Positions 51,147 to 59,970 of a stretch of DNA of 64,000 nt are shown here, piece after piece. The translations under genes were made by a program, and so were the position numbers. Below the pieces are notes generated by a model, which saw only the letters and a list, made by a program, of their open reading frames with translations, had not been told where the DNA came from and did not search any database. Positions within the stretch are counted from its first letter, which is position 1; each line of letters begins with the position of its first letter. Source of the DNA: JAGOUU01 sp964609155 (GTDB lineage Bacteria; Pseudomonadota; Gammaproteobacteria; JAGOUU01); assembly GCA_964609155.1 (NCBI GenBank), contig CAZSRF010000005.1, positions 1 to 64,000 of the forward strand, given 5' to 3'.

Positions 51147-52505
51147 ATGATTAAAATTACATCTCTAAAATTTTTCAGCTTATTGGCTTTATCTATTCTA
51201 TTTATCAATATTAGCGCATTGCCTTTAAACATTGAAGATAAGCGTAGCCTATCTCCTATGCTAAAAAGAACCATGCCCTCAGTAGTTAATATCAAAATTT
51301 TTAATAAACAAAAATTTACCAAACTTCTCCAAGAACAAGAAAACAACCCCAACTATAAAGGCCCTAGAGTTCCTGAAAATGGCATGATTGGCATGGGCTC
51401 GGGTGTTATTATTAATTCTAAAGAAGGTATTATCGTTACTAATAATCATGTTATTGCTGATGCAGAAAATATTATTGTGACGCTGCATGATGGTCGCAAA
51501 GCTAATGCTACGTTGATTGGTACAGATCCTGATTCTGATTTAGCAGCTATTAAAATTGCAGCAGAAGGATTATCAGCATTACACCTTGCTGATTCAGAAA
51601 AAACAGATATTGGTGACTTTGTTGTGGCTATTGGTAGCCCATTTGGGTTAAATCAAACTGTAACATCAGGTATCATTAGCGGCAAAGGTCGCATGATTGG
51701 TCTTGAAGGCTATGAAGATTTTATTCAAACTGATGCATCTATTAATCCTGGTAACTCTGGTGGTGCTTTAATAAACTTAAAAGGTGAACTAATTGGAATC
51801 AACACTGCTATACTAGCCCCTGACGGGGGAAGTATCGGCATTGGTTTTGCTATCCCATCCAATATGGCGAATGTTATCGTAGAACAGTTATTACAATTTG
51901 GTAAAGTCAGGCGTGGTTTATTAGGTGTTATCGCACAAACTTTAACACCAGAGCTCGCTACTGCTTTTGGGAATGCTAAGCAAAAAGGTGCCTTAATAGA
52001 TACTATTGCACGCGACTCTATTGCATATAGCAGTGAACTTAAAGTAGGCGATATTATTGATGAAATAAACGATCGCAAAATCAATACAGCTGCAGATTTG
52101 CGCAATACTATAGGCCTCATCCCCATTAATCAAAGTATTAAAGTCCATATCGTGCGCAATGGCGATCCACGAACATTCTCAATAAAGCTACTAGATCCAA
52201 AAGAAATGAAAACACGTGCGCAAAAGATATACCCAGCACTAGCTGGAGTCTATATAGATTCTGTTAGCAATGTTAATATACCACATATGGGGGCTATTAA
52301 TGGGCTACAGTTATTAGATGTTGTAGTAGATAGCCCGGCATGGCAGCAAGGTTTAAGGCCAAGTGATATTATTATATCTGCCAATAATAAAAAAACTAAT
52401 GAACTAACAGACCTTGAAAAAGCTATTTATGACAAAAATAAGCCACTGTTGCTACAAATAGCTAGGAATAATGCTAGTTTTTTTATGGCAATTAAGTCCA
52501 CATAA
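51147..52505 (+). CDS. degQ: Do-family periplasmic serine protease (DegP/DegQ)
   Basis: This 452-residue protein has a signal peptide (residues 1-25). The trypsin-like domain carries the His of VTNNHVIADAENI, the Asp of TDPDSDLAAIKI, and the Ser of NPGNSGGALINL, so the triad is complete. Two PDZ domains follow (about 255-345, RRGLLGVIAQTLTPELATAF; and 355-445). The shorter N-terminal loop and neighbourhood favour DegQ over DegP. It degrades or refolds misfolded envelope proteins. The 52506-52672 gap downstream contains a 28-base repeat related to the IS scar. Confidence 0.93.
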   Translation: MIKITSLKFFSLLALSILFINISALPLNIEDKRSLSPMLKRTMPSVVNIKIFNKQKFTKLLQEQENNPNYKGPRVPENGMIGMGSGVIINSKEGIIVTNNHVIADAENIIVTLHDGRKANATLIGTDPDSDLAAIKIAAEGLSALHLADSEKTDIGDFVVAIGSPFGLNQTVTSGIISGKGRMIGLEGYEDFIQTDASINPGNSGGALINLKGELIGINTAILAPDGGSIGIGFAIPSNMANVIVEQLLQFGKVRRGLLGVIAQTLTPELATAFGNAKQKGALIDTIARDSIAYSSELKVGDIIDEINDRKINTAADLRNTIGLIPINQSIKVHIVRNGDPRTFSIKLLDPKEMKTRAQKIYPALAGVYIDSVSNVNIPHMGAINGLQLLDVVVDSPAWQQGLRPSDIIISANNKKTNELTDLEKAIYDKNKPLLLQIARNNASFFMAIKST

Positions 52506-52536
52506 TCCTCTAACCTCTTGTAAAACAAAGAGCTCT

Positions 52537-52564
52537 TAGAGCCTGTTCAAAATCTTAAATCAAT
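52537..52564 (+). repeat. 28-bp IS-end-like repeat, second copy
   Basis: TAGAGCCTGTTCAAAATC followed by TTAAATCAAT is identical over 28 bases to the outer end of the IS scar (18718-18691, opposite strand). It lies in the 167-base gap between degQ and the giant protein gene, 110 bases before the latter's start. No transposase sequence accompanies it. Confidence 0.65.
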
Positions 52565-52672
52565 AGGCTACCACTTGCGGGCTCTATTTAACTCCATTTT
52601 AAATCTGGTTAACTAACAACAAACTTGCTCCGTGTGCTATACTTGCAGGAAAAGGCAGTGGGAGTTCAATCC

Positions 52673-55600
52673 ATGTCAAGCATCTTTGAGGATTTATATA
52701 CCGGTAGCGCCGGTCTCCACTTTACAAGTGTCCCTTCTGGCGAAATTGATATCCCCAGACTTATACAGGGCAATCACGATTTCTGGATAGCCTATGATGA
52801 GACAGCGTCAAGAAAGCCAAAAAAAATCATTTTTGCAGATTGGTCGCATTCAATGTGGAGTAACGAATTTAAACAGGAAGCTCAAAAATTATTTAATGAA
52901 TTACACCGCTTAGGTTTTGAGTTTTACGAATCCACATCGTCAGGACTTAAGAAAAAAAGCTTTGATGTAGCAAATCCTGATGCATACACATGGTTTGTAG
53001 AGCCTTTTATTAGGATGGAGGCACTAGAAGGCCACCTTACAGATTTATCTTTATCCAGAGATGATGTTTTTTTTCTAGACTATCATAGTTTACGAAGATT
53101 ACTAGGTAAAAAACATCACGATTGTATTGATATTTCATTAATTCCTGACCAACATCCTACTACAGAGCATTTTTCCTTTCCTATATCTGAAATCTTAAAA
53201 GCAACTTCCACAGATAAAATGATTTGCACAGAGTTATCTTCGCGGACATTACACTTAATAGATTTATTTAAAATAAGAGCAGAAAATATTTATATAAAAA
53301 CATTATCTTTGGAAACGTATACTACCTATTTTTCTAGATTTCAAACCTTAGATGTCAGCAATGTTAAAATTGTTGAGTTTGATATTATATCTCTAGAGAC
53401 ACTATCACCTGAGATATTAGGTAAAATCAAAGCGATGCTAGTAAGTGACACTCTTTCAGAAATTAACATAACCTCCAAACTCAACTTCACAGAACTTATG
53501 GAGCTCCTAGGAACTTTAGATTACTCAAAAATAAAATCTATCCACCTGTGTGATGAAAAAATAAATGCTGCTCAACTAAAAACATTAGCTGGTAAGATCC
53601 CATCTCTTGAAAGACTATCTTTCATGTACGAACTATCACCTGATATTTTCACAGATGGATCTCTTATATCTAGTTTATTAGGTAAGCCGCTGAAGCTAGA
53701 TATGGGTGATTACACTATATCTGACCAAAGTCACTGTATTGATTTGTCGCCATTTATTGTTGAAACCTTAATAATTAGCCCTGCTGGAAAAGATGCATTA
53801 ACAGTAGAAATTCCAACTACATGTAAACGGTTACAATTTGAATCAGTTTCACCTGAAAGCACAGTAAGTTTTATGGGCAAAATCCCTAACGAGATTTGGA
53901 TTGTTATCAAACCTAATACCCCGTATGAAAAAATACTTACTTGGCTACCAAACGTTACAGATTATAAGAAACTACATCTCCTAGTGCTACATGAGTCTAC
54001 CGGCTCAACATCAACGCCAATACCACTAGGCCGGATATTAAATCATTTTTCAAATATTGAAGATCTGGAGATTAGATCTGACATTGATTGTCCATTTGAT
54101 ATTTCAAGCATACCACTTTTGCCTCAACTAAGAACTTTAAGTATTTCAGGAAGATCGCTACAACACGTTCTCTCACATACCTTACCATGTACCCCAAATT
54201 TAAAAGAACTTCATCTTCAAAATCTCCATATTAGAGATTCATTACCTGTTTTAGCTCATTTATATGCGTTATCAACAATTCATTCAACTGTTCCAAAAAT
54301 AGCTGAATTCGCTCCCAATTTAAAGATGTTGTCACTATTAAGAGTTTTCTCCCCTCAACCCCTGCCAGCAATAGAATGGTTAAGCACACACCAAATGGAT
54401 GCAGCAATCGATACAGAACTAATGCGACAACTAGTTAGCCTAAGGTATTTTCAACCAAGTACACTTATTACAGCATCTAGGGAAGGCTTACTCATTATGC
54501 CTCCAAATGGTGTCACTAGAGGAACCAGCACCTCTCCCTTACCATCAGCCCCCCTCCCGGGTACACCACCAAAGCTTCATGCTCTTGATAGTGATACTGA
54601 AGCAAAGGACGCAACTTTCAGAGCAACACAATACTTCGAATCACTAACTACGGGAATCGCTTCTCCCCATGTAAGCACGTATCGACTTGAAATATATGAC
54701 ACAATTGATGTAAGCGGAATGTACCCCTCCTATCAAAGTACTTCTGAAATTACATTAGATGCAGCATCGCCATCATTTGTTTTTCTGACAAGCGTACAAG
54801 ACTTTACAGCCACTACAACGCCTAGTGTTAATACATTTCACGGGAAAGCTGAGTTAACAATTAAGGAAGAATGGCAGGCCCTACCATCATTATCGCCGCA
54901 AGAAAAGATAACACAACTAAAAATATTTGGCATATCAAGCGACGATGAGTTTCAAAAGAAATTTGAAATTAAGTATTCTTCAAAAAATAATTTATATTAT
55001 ATTAGATCACGCACTTCAGCTCCTCATAAAGTAACCGTCGAATATCGCATCGAAGTACCCACTAAGAGCATCTCTCTTCCTCATGACATCACAGAAACAG
55101 TCGCAGCATACCGTTCGTATACATCTGGAAAATTAGAACTTACTGATGGGGCAAAGGCTCAAGAAAGATTAGAGGCTATACGAACCCAAAAAAAAGGAGC
55201 CTGCCGCCATAGAGCGGTAGCTTTTGTAGAAGAAATTAATCGACGTGGCACATATAAAGCAAGATTAATTTTAAATATCTGCCATGCTTATGTAGAAATA
55301 TTTTATAATGGTCACTGGCATCCTGTTGATTTAGGAGGATATCCCGCGAACATTATAATTGCAAACTCAATACCAGGCTTAGATAGAGCTTTCAAAACAT
55401 GGGAAGTTGCTCCCAAAACCGAATATAGTTCTACATTAAAATATGCTCAAGATTTATTTCAAAAAGAAGGTAGAAATCTTTTAATTGATGCTGATACAAT
55501 AAACGGACAATTAACCACTGTATTATTACTTGATTACGCTAAACGAACTAGTAGACCAGTATTTTATGTTGATTCTCCTAGTGACTTACGATGCAGCTCT

Positions 55601-58600
55601 CCTTTCTTAGAATTACAAGAGAGTGGGATTGGAAAAATGATGACGCCTCCTGGTGGCGCATTATATAAGTTTTTACAAGAACACTCGGATCGCCATCGCC
55701 GTGTAATAATAGTAAATTATAATAATTTCAGCCATACTGACCTTGTGGCTTTTAATTCACTATTAGATGATAGCAGAACTGCAGATGGCACAATCATCCC
55801 TAGTGATACTCTAATAATTGGCATTTATGATTATTCTAGTCCAAGATCTTATAAAGGTTCTGACTTTCACTCTAGGTTACATGAGATAATACCCGCCTTT
55901 CCTACAACGTTGCTAGAGAGAAAAATAGACACAAAATTTAAAATTACTCTAGATACTACTCGAGCAATACCAGACACAACTGTTGTCATAGATTTAGAAC
56001 GATCGACTCAGTGGCGTAATATTTTATTAGGTTCCTGGAGAATTCTCCATGATGGTTTTAAGTTGGATAAAACCAGTTTTATTTCTGCTATTATAGAAAG
56101 ACAACGGCGTATACACTTCCTCAATCCACCTAAAAGTTCAGAATTTGAATTATTCTACCAACAATTAATCATTCAAAAAAAGTTAGAGTATTATGGTAGA
56201 ACACTTGAATTATCAGACGATGTTCAATTTAGCTTTGGTACAGGTTTTACTTTAACTCTACCCACTTGCGGTTCTTCTATAAAATTTACCCAAGCTATAG
56301 CTATAGGGTCAGATGATTCAAGACCAAAAAAAATTCTGGTTCTAAACCCTAGTAGCTTTGGTTTGTTCAGAAATGGTTTTTCAGTCATGGATGGCCAACT
56401 TCACTCTGCACCAGGATGGTTAGAAGAAGGTAAACCATCTGGCAATTGCTTTATAGTAGTTACTAGAGGCATACGTGAAGAGCAATGGTATCAATTATTA
56501 GAATCAGCCCGCAGTCTCAATGTGACCTTAAATATTCAGGTATTGCCTGGTGTTATTTTACCACCAGAGCTACAAGATAAAATAATAGCAGAACCAGCAG
56601 AACCAGCAGAACCAGCAGAACCAGCATTTGATGCTGATGCCAGATTAATAATCCCTGGTGATAAAAGAATAGTCATAGCTTCTTCCGATCCTGATTATAC
56701 TATAGACACAATAAAGCAAGAAATACGCAATGGTAAAGGTAAAGCACCTATAGTAATAGATGTTACTGAGTATGGTAGTAAAGATCTATTGACTACTATA
56801 TCTGCAGAACCGTCAGATACAGGGTCGAGGTTTACAGAGCGTACAGGGTGTGTTACTACGTTATTAGGCAATGACGAAACTGTGATTCTAACTGGGCAAA
56901 TTAGTCATGAACTATTAGATGCTTTGGCAACAAAGATATTATTGAGAGATAGCGGTAAATTAATAATTGTTACACAACAAGCAGAATTATTTTCATTTGT
57001 ACCAAAAAGATACATTGATGACAGAAAGCATCCTTCAGAACTCCCTTTTGTTCGCTTTAAAGCTATAGAGTGTATTAAACGGTCTGATACTAGTGTATCA
57101 ACATGGCAACATCTATCTGTAGGATTAGAAACACTACCAGAGGATGCATATAAACCTTCAGACTTAAGCGCTTTTGAGTTTGACCAAGAACGATTAGTAC
57201 AAGTAAATAAAGCTCTTGCTAGATATCCTTATGTCTTTCTTGCAGGTATGACAGGTGTAGGAAAAACAACATTTATACAAGAAGTATTACAGAAAGATAG
57301 TAACTATACAGTCTTTCATACCCTAAAAGAATGGGCCAAGGGTAGCAGTAGCAGCGATAAAACAAAAGTTCTTTTTATCGATGAGGCTAATATTAGTAGC
57401 CGTCAATATTCAGAATTTGAAGGTTTATTTGAGACGCCACCTTTTATTATTATTGATGGTCAGCGTATCCTTCTCACAGAAAAACATAAAGTTATTTTCG
57501 CTGGTAATCCTTTGAGTTACGGTAGTGAGCGAACAATGCCTAGATTATTTGCTCGCCATGGTCATACAGTAGTTTTCAAACCTATGTCTATAGGTTATAT
57601 CCGTGAGAAAATATTAACACCTGTATTGGATGGTGATTTATCTTCAGCTGCAACTAAAAAAATTATTGAAGCATATCAATATTTATGCAGTATCTCAAGA
57701 GATAAAGTTCTTATAAATCCACGAGAGTTACAGATGATGGCATTAATGTTACGCGCAAAAACACACACAGGACATCCCGATAATGATAATACAGCTTTAG
57801 ATATTATTCATACTATTGTACCTTCATTATTGTCTGAAGCACAAATGAAAGGATTCCTTGAGCATTTTCCGCGTCCCGCCCGTAGAGACGAAATATTTAC
57901 AGCAACGTCATCTGGTTTTACCTGGGCTGATTCACGAGCAGACTTAAAACACCATCTAAAGTTACTATTAGAAGTTCGAGCCTTTAAACAATCAGCAGGT
58001 GCTGCTACAGATGCACAAAGATATGGCGGACTAGGTGGAATAATTGTTGAAGGCGAACCTGGTGTTGGCAAAAGCTCAGCTGTAATTGCTTTATTAAGAC
58101 AAATAGGAATACCTGGCGCTGATATCAAAGAAATCAAAGCTAGTACCTGTCTTCCTGAAAAAAGAAAATTATTACTTGATGCATTTAGAAATGGAAAAAT
58201 TGTTATTTATGATGAAATAAATACGGCACCTGACGAAGAGTTTTTAAATCAACTCTTAATGGGCATCGATCCTGAACGTAAAGAAACCAAACCACAGCCA
58301 GGATTTCTCTTAATAGGAACACAAAATCCAGCCGCAAAAAGTTCCGGTAGAAAAATTATCAGCGCAGCGCTTAAGAAAAGAACATTGCAAATAACCTTAC
58401 CTGAATATTCTAAAGAGGAGATGGAGCAAATATTACATCAGAAATATCCTATAATCACTCCAGATGAAATCAAAACCATTGTAGATACCTATTGTTATGT
58501 TAAAAAATATGCTATAGAACACTTTAAAGAATCCATTCCAACCTTCAGAGATCTAGATAGATTTGCCTCTAGTATTAGTCATAGTAGGATCAAAACGTCC

Positions 58601-59044
58601 GCCCCTGGAGTACAGCCCAGAGAAGAAGTTCTAGCAGTCCCTGATGTATGTGCCAAGCTAGATGCAGAACGACCTTCAGAAGTTGTGCTTCGGAAACCTC
58701 CTGACGGAGAACCCAGACCTGATGCGACCTCAGCAGTTTCTTCATCAGAAGCAACTGCTGCCCCAACTGCTTCAATTTCACCTGTTAATTTAAGCTTGTG
58801 GCAAAAACTAAAACGCTGGTGCAATCAGCTTTTATCACAAATTTTAAGAATATTTAATAGTCATGAGCCAGCTGAAATACCAATAAAGACAGTTCGTCCT
58901 ACTGCAGTACGTCCAGAAAGAGCTATGCAGGTACCAGACCCAACGGAAAAACAAGAGGATATAACTGCAGAAGAGATCACAGCTAGCAAAAGTTTTAAGG
59001 GTACTGAGAGCCCAGTAGCGCGTGACAAACAAAGATACAAGTGA
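52673..59044 (+). CDS. giant multidomain protein: LRR-like region, transglutaminase-like core, tandem AAA+ modules
   Basis: I use the ATG at 52673 (GGGAG nine bases upstream), giving 2123 residues. About residues 165-590 form Leu/Ile-rich units with LRR-like periodicity (PNLKELHLQNLHIRDSL, FDISSIPLLPQLRTLSISG). Residues 835-890 are a transglutaminase-like core: KKGACRHRAVAFVEE, ICHAYVEIF and HPVDLGGYP give the triad Cys844, His871, Asp886. About 930-1380 contains Rossmann-like segments that may be degenerate AAA modules (RVIIVNYNNFSHTDLVAFNS near 1010) and an AEP repeat near 1305. Canonical AAA 1 has GMTGVGKT at 1525-1532 with VLFIDEAN near 1566; AAA 2 has GEPGVGKS at 1794-1801 with IVIYDE near 1843. 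The AAA pair resembles midasin/dynein-related ATPases. The C-terminal 150 residues are disordered. No signal peptide. Likely a host-directed or toxin-like machine; not a known family to me. Confidence 0.75.
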   Translation: MSSIFEDLYTGSAGLHFTSVPSGEIDIPRLIQGNHDFWIAYDETASRKPKKIIFADWSHSMWSNEFKQEAQKLFNELHRLGFEFYESTSSGLKKKSFDVANPDAYTWFVEPFIRMEALEGHLTDLSLSRDDVFFLDYHSLRRLLGKKHHDCIDISLIPDQHPTTEHFSFPISEILKATSTDKMICTELSSRTLHLIDLFKIRAENIYIKTLSLETYTTYFSRFQTLDVSNVKIVEFDIISLETLSPEILGKIKAMLVSDTLSEINITSKLNFTELMELLGTLDYSKIKSIHLCDEKINAAQLKTLAGKIPSLERLSFMYELSPDIFTDGSLISSLLGKPLKLDMGDYTISDQSHCIDLSPFIVETLIISPAGKDALTVEIPTTCKRLQFESVSPESTVSFMGKIPNEIWIVIKPNTPYEKILTWLPNVTDYKKLHLLVLHESTGSTSTPIPLGRILNHFSNIEDLEIRSDIDCPFDISSIPLLPQLRTLSISGRSLQHVLSHTLPCTPNLKELHLQNLHIRDSLPVLAHLYALSTIHSTVPKIAEFAPNLKMLSLLRVFSPQPLPAIEWLSTHQMDAAIDTELMRQLVSLRYFQPSTLITASREGLLIMPPNGVTRGTSTSPLPSAPLPGTPPKLHALDSDTEAKDATFRATQYFESLTTGIASPHVSTYRLEIYDTIDVSGMYPSYQSTSEITLDAASPSFVFLTSVQDFTATTTPSVNTFHGKAELTIKEEWQALPSLSPQEKITQLKIFGISSDDEFQKKFEIKYSSKNNLYYIRSRTSAPHKVTVEYRIEVPTKSISLPHDITETVAAYRSYTSGKLELTDGAKAQERLEAIRTQKKGACRHRAVAFVEEINRRGTYKARLILNICHAYVEIFYNGHWHPVDLGGYPANIIIANSIPGLDRAFKTWEVAPKTEYSSTLKYAQDLFQKEGRNLLIDADTINGQLTTVLLLDYAKRTSRPVFYVDSPSDLRCSSPFLELQESGIGKMMTPPGGALYKFLQEHSDRHRRVIIVNYNNFSHTDLVAFNSLLDDSRTADGTIIPSDTLIIGIYDYSSPRSYKGSDFHSRLHEIIPAFPTTLLERKIDTKFKITLDTTRAIPDTTVVIDLERSTQWRNILLGSWRILHDGFKLDKTSFISAIIERQRRIHFLNPPKSSEFELFYQQLIIQKKLEYYGRTLELSDDVQFSFGTGFTLTLPTCGSSIKFTQAIAIGSDDSRPKKILVLNPSSFGLFRNGFSVMDGQLHSAPGWLEEGKPSGNCFIVVTRGIREEQWYQLLESARSLNVTLNIQVLPGVILPPELQDKIIAEPAEPAEPAEPAFDADARLIIPGDKRIVIASSDPDYTIDTIKQEIRNGKGKAPIVIDVTEYGSKDLLTTISAEPSDTGSRFTERTGCVTTLLGNDETVILTGQISHELLDALATKILLRDSGKLIIVTQQAELFSFVPKRYIDDRKHPSELPFVRFKAIECIKRSDTSVSTWQHLSVGLETLPEDAYKPSDLSAFEFDQERLVQVNKALARYPYVFLAGMTGVGKTTFIQEVLQKDSNYTVFHTLKEWAKGSSSSDKTKVLFIDEANISSRQYSEFEGLFETPPFIIIDGQRILLTEKHKVIFAGNPLSYGSERTMPRLFARHGHTVVFKPMSIGYIREKILTPVLDGDLSSAATKKIIEAYQYLCSISRDKVLINPRELQMMALMLRAKTHTGHPDNDNTALDIIHTIVPSLLSEAQMKGFLEHFPRPARRDEIFTATSSGFTWADSRADLKHHLKLLLEVRAFKQSAGAATDAQRYGGLGGIIVEGEPGVGKSSAVIALLRQIGIPGADIKEIKASTCLPEKRKLLLDAFRNGKIVIYDEINTAPDEEFLNQLLMGIDPERKETKPQPGFLLIGTQNPAAKSSGRKIISAALKKRTLQITLPEYSKEEMEQILHQKYPIITPDEIKTIVDTYCYVKKYAIEHFKESIPTFRDLDRFASSISHSRIKTSAPGVQPREEVLAVPDVCAKLDAERPSEVVLRKPPDGEPRPDATSAVSSSEATAAPTASISPVNLSLWQKLKRWCNQLLSQILRIFNSHEPAEIPIKTVRPTAVRPERAMQVPDPTEKQEDITAEEITASKSFKGTESPVARDKQRYK
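56588..56626 (+). repeat. 9-bp tandem repeat encoding Ala-Glu-Pro
   Basis: GCAGAACCA is repeated four times from 56588, followed by GCA, encoding (AEP)4A at about residue 1305 of the giant protein. It probably forms a flexible linker between the middle region and the AAA+ part and can expand without a frameshift. Confidence 0.8.
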
Positions 59045-59076
59045 GTACTATATATATTACATGTAACAAATAATTT

Positions 59077-59595
59077 CTAACAAATAATTTCTACTTCTGC
59101 CCCAGCTTCAAGCTCTGCTAAAATTGATTTTAGTTCAATAATAACTTCATTTATGCCTAATGCTGTTTGTTGATATTTTTTGTAATTAATATTATTACTA
59201 TTGCCGTGTTCATGTCTTAATTTTTCGGCCAAATATTCTAATTCCGTAATACTACAATAATTTTCCGTATCTGATGTTTCAGCTAAAACTAATTTATCGT
59301 ATGAAGCCTCACGTTTATTATGTTTTACCATTTGCATCAGCTGAGCCCTTGCTCCGCTTATAGTATAACCTTCATCATACAAAAGACCTCTGATGTTTCT
59401 CACCATAATCACATCTTCGCGTTGATAATAACGACGATTACCTCTGCGCTTAGATGGCTTTAATTGTGGAAATTCCTGCTCCCAGTAACGTAAAACATGA
59501 GCACGGACACCACATAAAAAACTAACCTCACCAATTGTAAAGTAGCGTTTACTAGGAATCTGTGGCAGCTTTGGTTTAGTTTTGTTATTCACTTT
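59077..59595 (-). CDS. MerR-family transcriptional regulator next to ihfA
   Basis: The DNA-binding region YFTIGEVSFLCGVRAHVLRY, WEQEFPQLKPSKRRGNRRYY and REDVIMVRNIRGLLYDEGYT is a MerR winged helix. A short helical tail follows with no effector-binding domain. The frame extends upstream to an ATG at 59631 inside ihfA, but a GTG at 59595 overlaps the ihfA stop (GTGAATAA) and is the simpler start, giving 172 residues. This MerR-like gene beside ihfA is common in proteobacteria. Its targets are not known. The C-terminus (ELKSILAELEAGAEVEI) forms a coiled coil suitable for dimerisation. Confidence 0.85.
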   Translation of the reverse strand, partial: KVNNKTKPKLPQIPSKRYFTIGEVSFLCGVRAHVLRYWEQEFPQLKPSKRRGNRRYYQREDVIMVRNIRGLLYDEGYTISGARAQLMQMVKHNKREASYDKLVLAETSDTENYCSITELEYLAEKLRHEHGNSNNINYKKYQQTALGINEVIIELKSILAELEAGAEVEIIC

Positions 59596-59908
59596 GCTCT
59601 GCTGATCCCACTTTGCCTTGGTACCCTTCAACTTTGGATTTTAACTTTTGACCAGATTTGAAAGTAACAACTCGACGCGCAGTTACAGTTACCTCTTTAC
59701 CTGTTTTAGGATTACGACCTGGACGAGGCTTTTTGTCACGTAAGTCAAAATTACCAAAACCTGATAACTTTACCTGCTCTCCATCTTCCAAGGCTGCTCG
59801 TAACCTTTCAAAAAACACATCGACAAAATCTTTAGCCTCCCGCTTGTTCATTATCCCTAATTTTTCTGATAAATGATCAGCCATCTCTGCTTTTGTAACT
59901 GCATTCAT
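59585..59908 (-). CDS. ihfA: integration host factor subunit alpha
   Basis: From the ATG at 59908 (AAGGAGAATACT just upstream) the product is 107 residues. It has TKAEMADHLSEKLGIMNKRE, ALEDGEQVKLSGFGNFDLRD, and KKPRPGRNPKTGKEVTVTAR, which contains the RNPKTG beta-arm that bends DNA. Length and arm identify the IHF alpha subunit; it pairs with IhfB (not in the window). An ORF extension to 59941 adds eleven codons in front of the Shine-Dalgarno-supported ATG and is rejected. It follows pheT on the same strand by 62 bases. Confidence 0.96.
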   Translation of the reverse strand: MNAVTKAEMADHLSEKLGIMNKREAKDFVDVFFERLRAALEDGEQVKLSGFGNFDLRDKKPRPGRNPKTGKEVTVTARRVVTFKSGQKLKSKVEGYQGKVGSAEQSE

Positions 59909-59970
59909 AGTATTCTCCTTATATCCTATCTGACACACCAACGCGTTATCAATCTTTATAATAACTCTAT

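Noticed and set aside
52625..52672. Upstream TTG start for the giant protein
   Set aside because: The ATG at 52673 has a GGGAG at good distance, whereas the TTG at 52625 has none.
59909..59941. Upstream start extending IhfA by eleven residues
   Set aside because: The AAGGAG site lies between the two starts and serves the ATG at 59908, which also fits the normal IHF alpha N-terminus.
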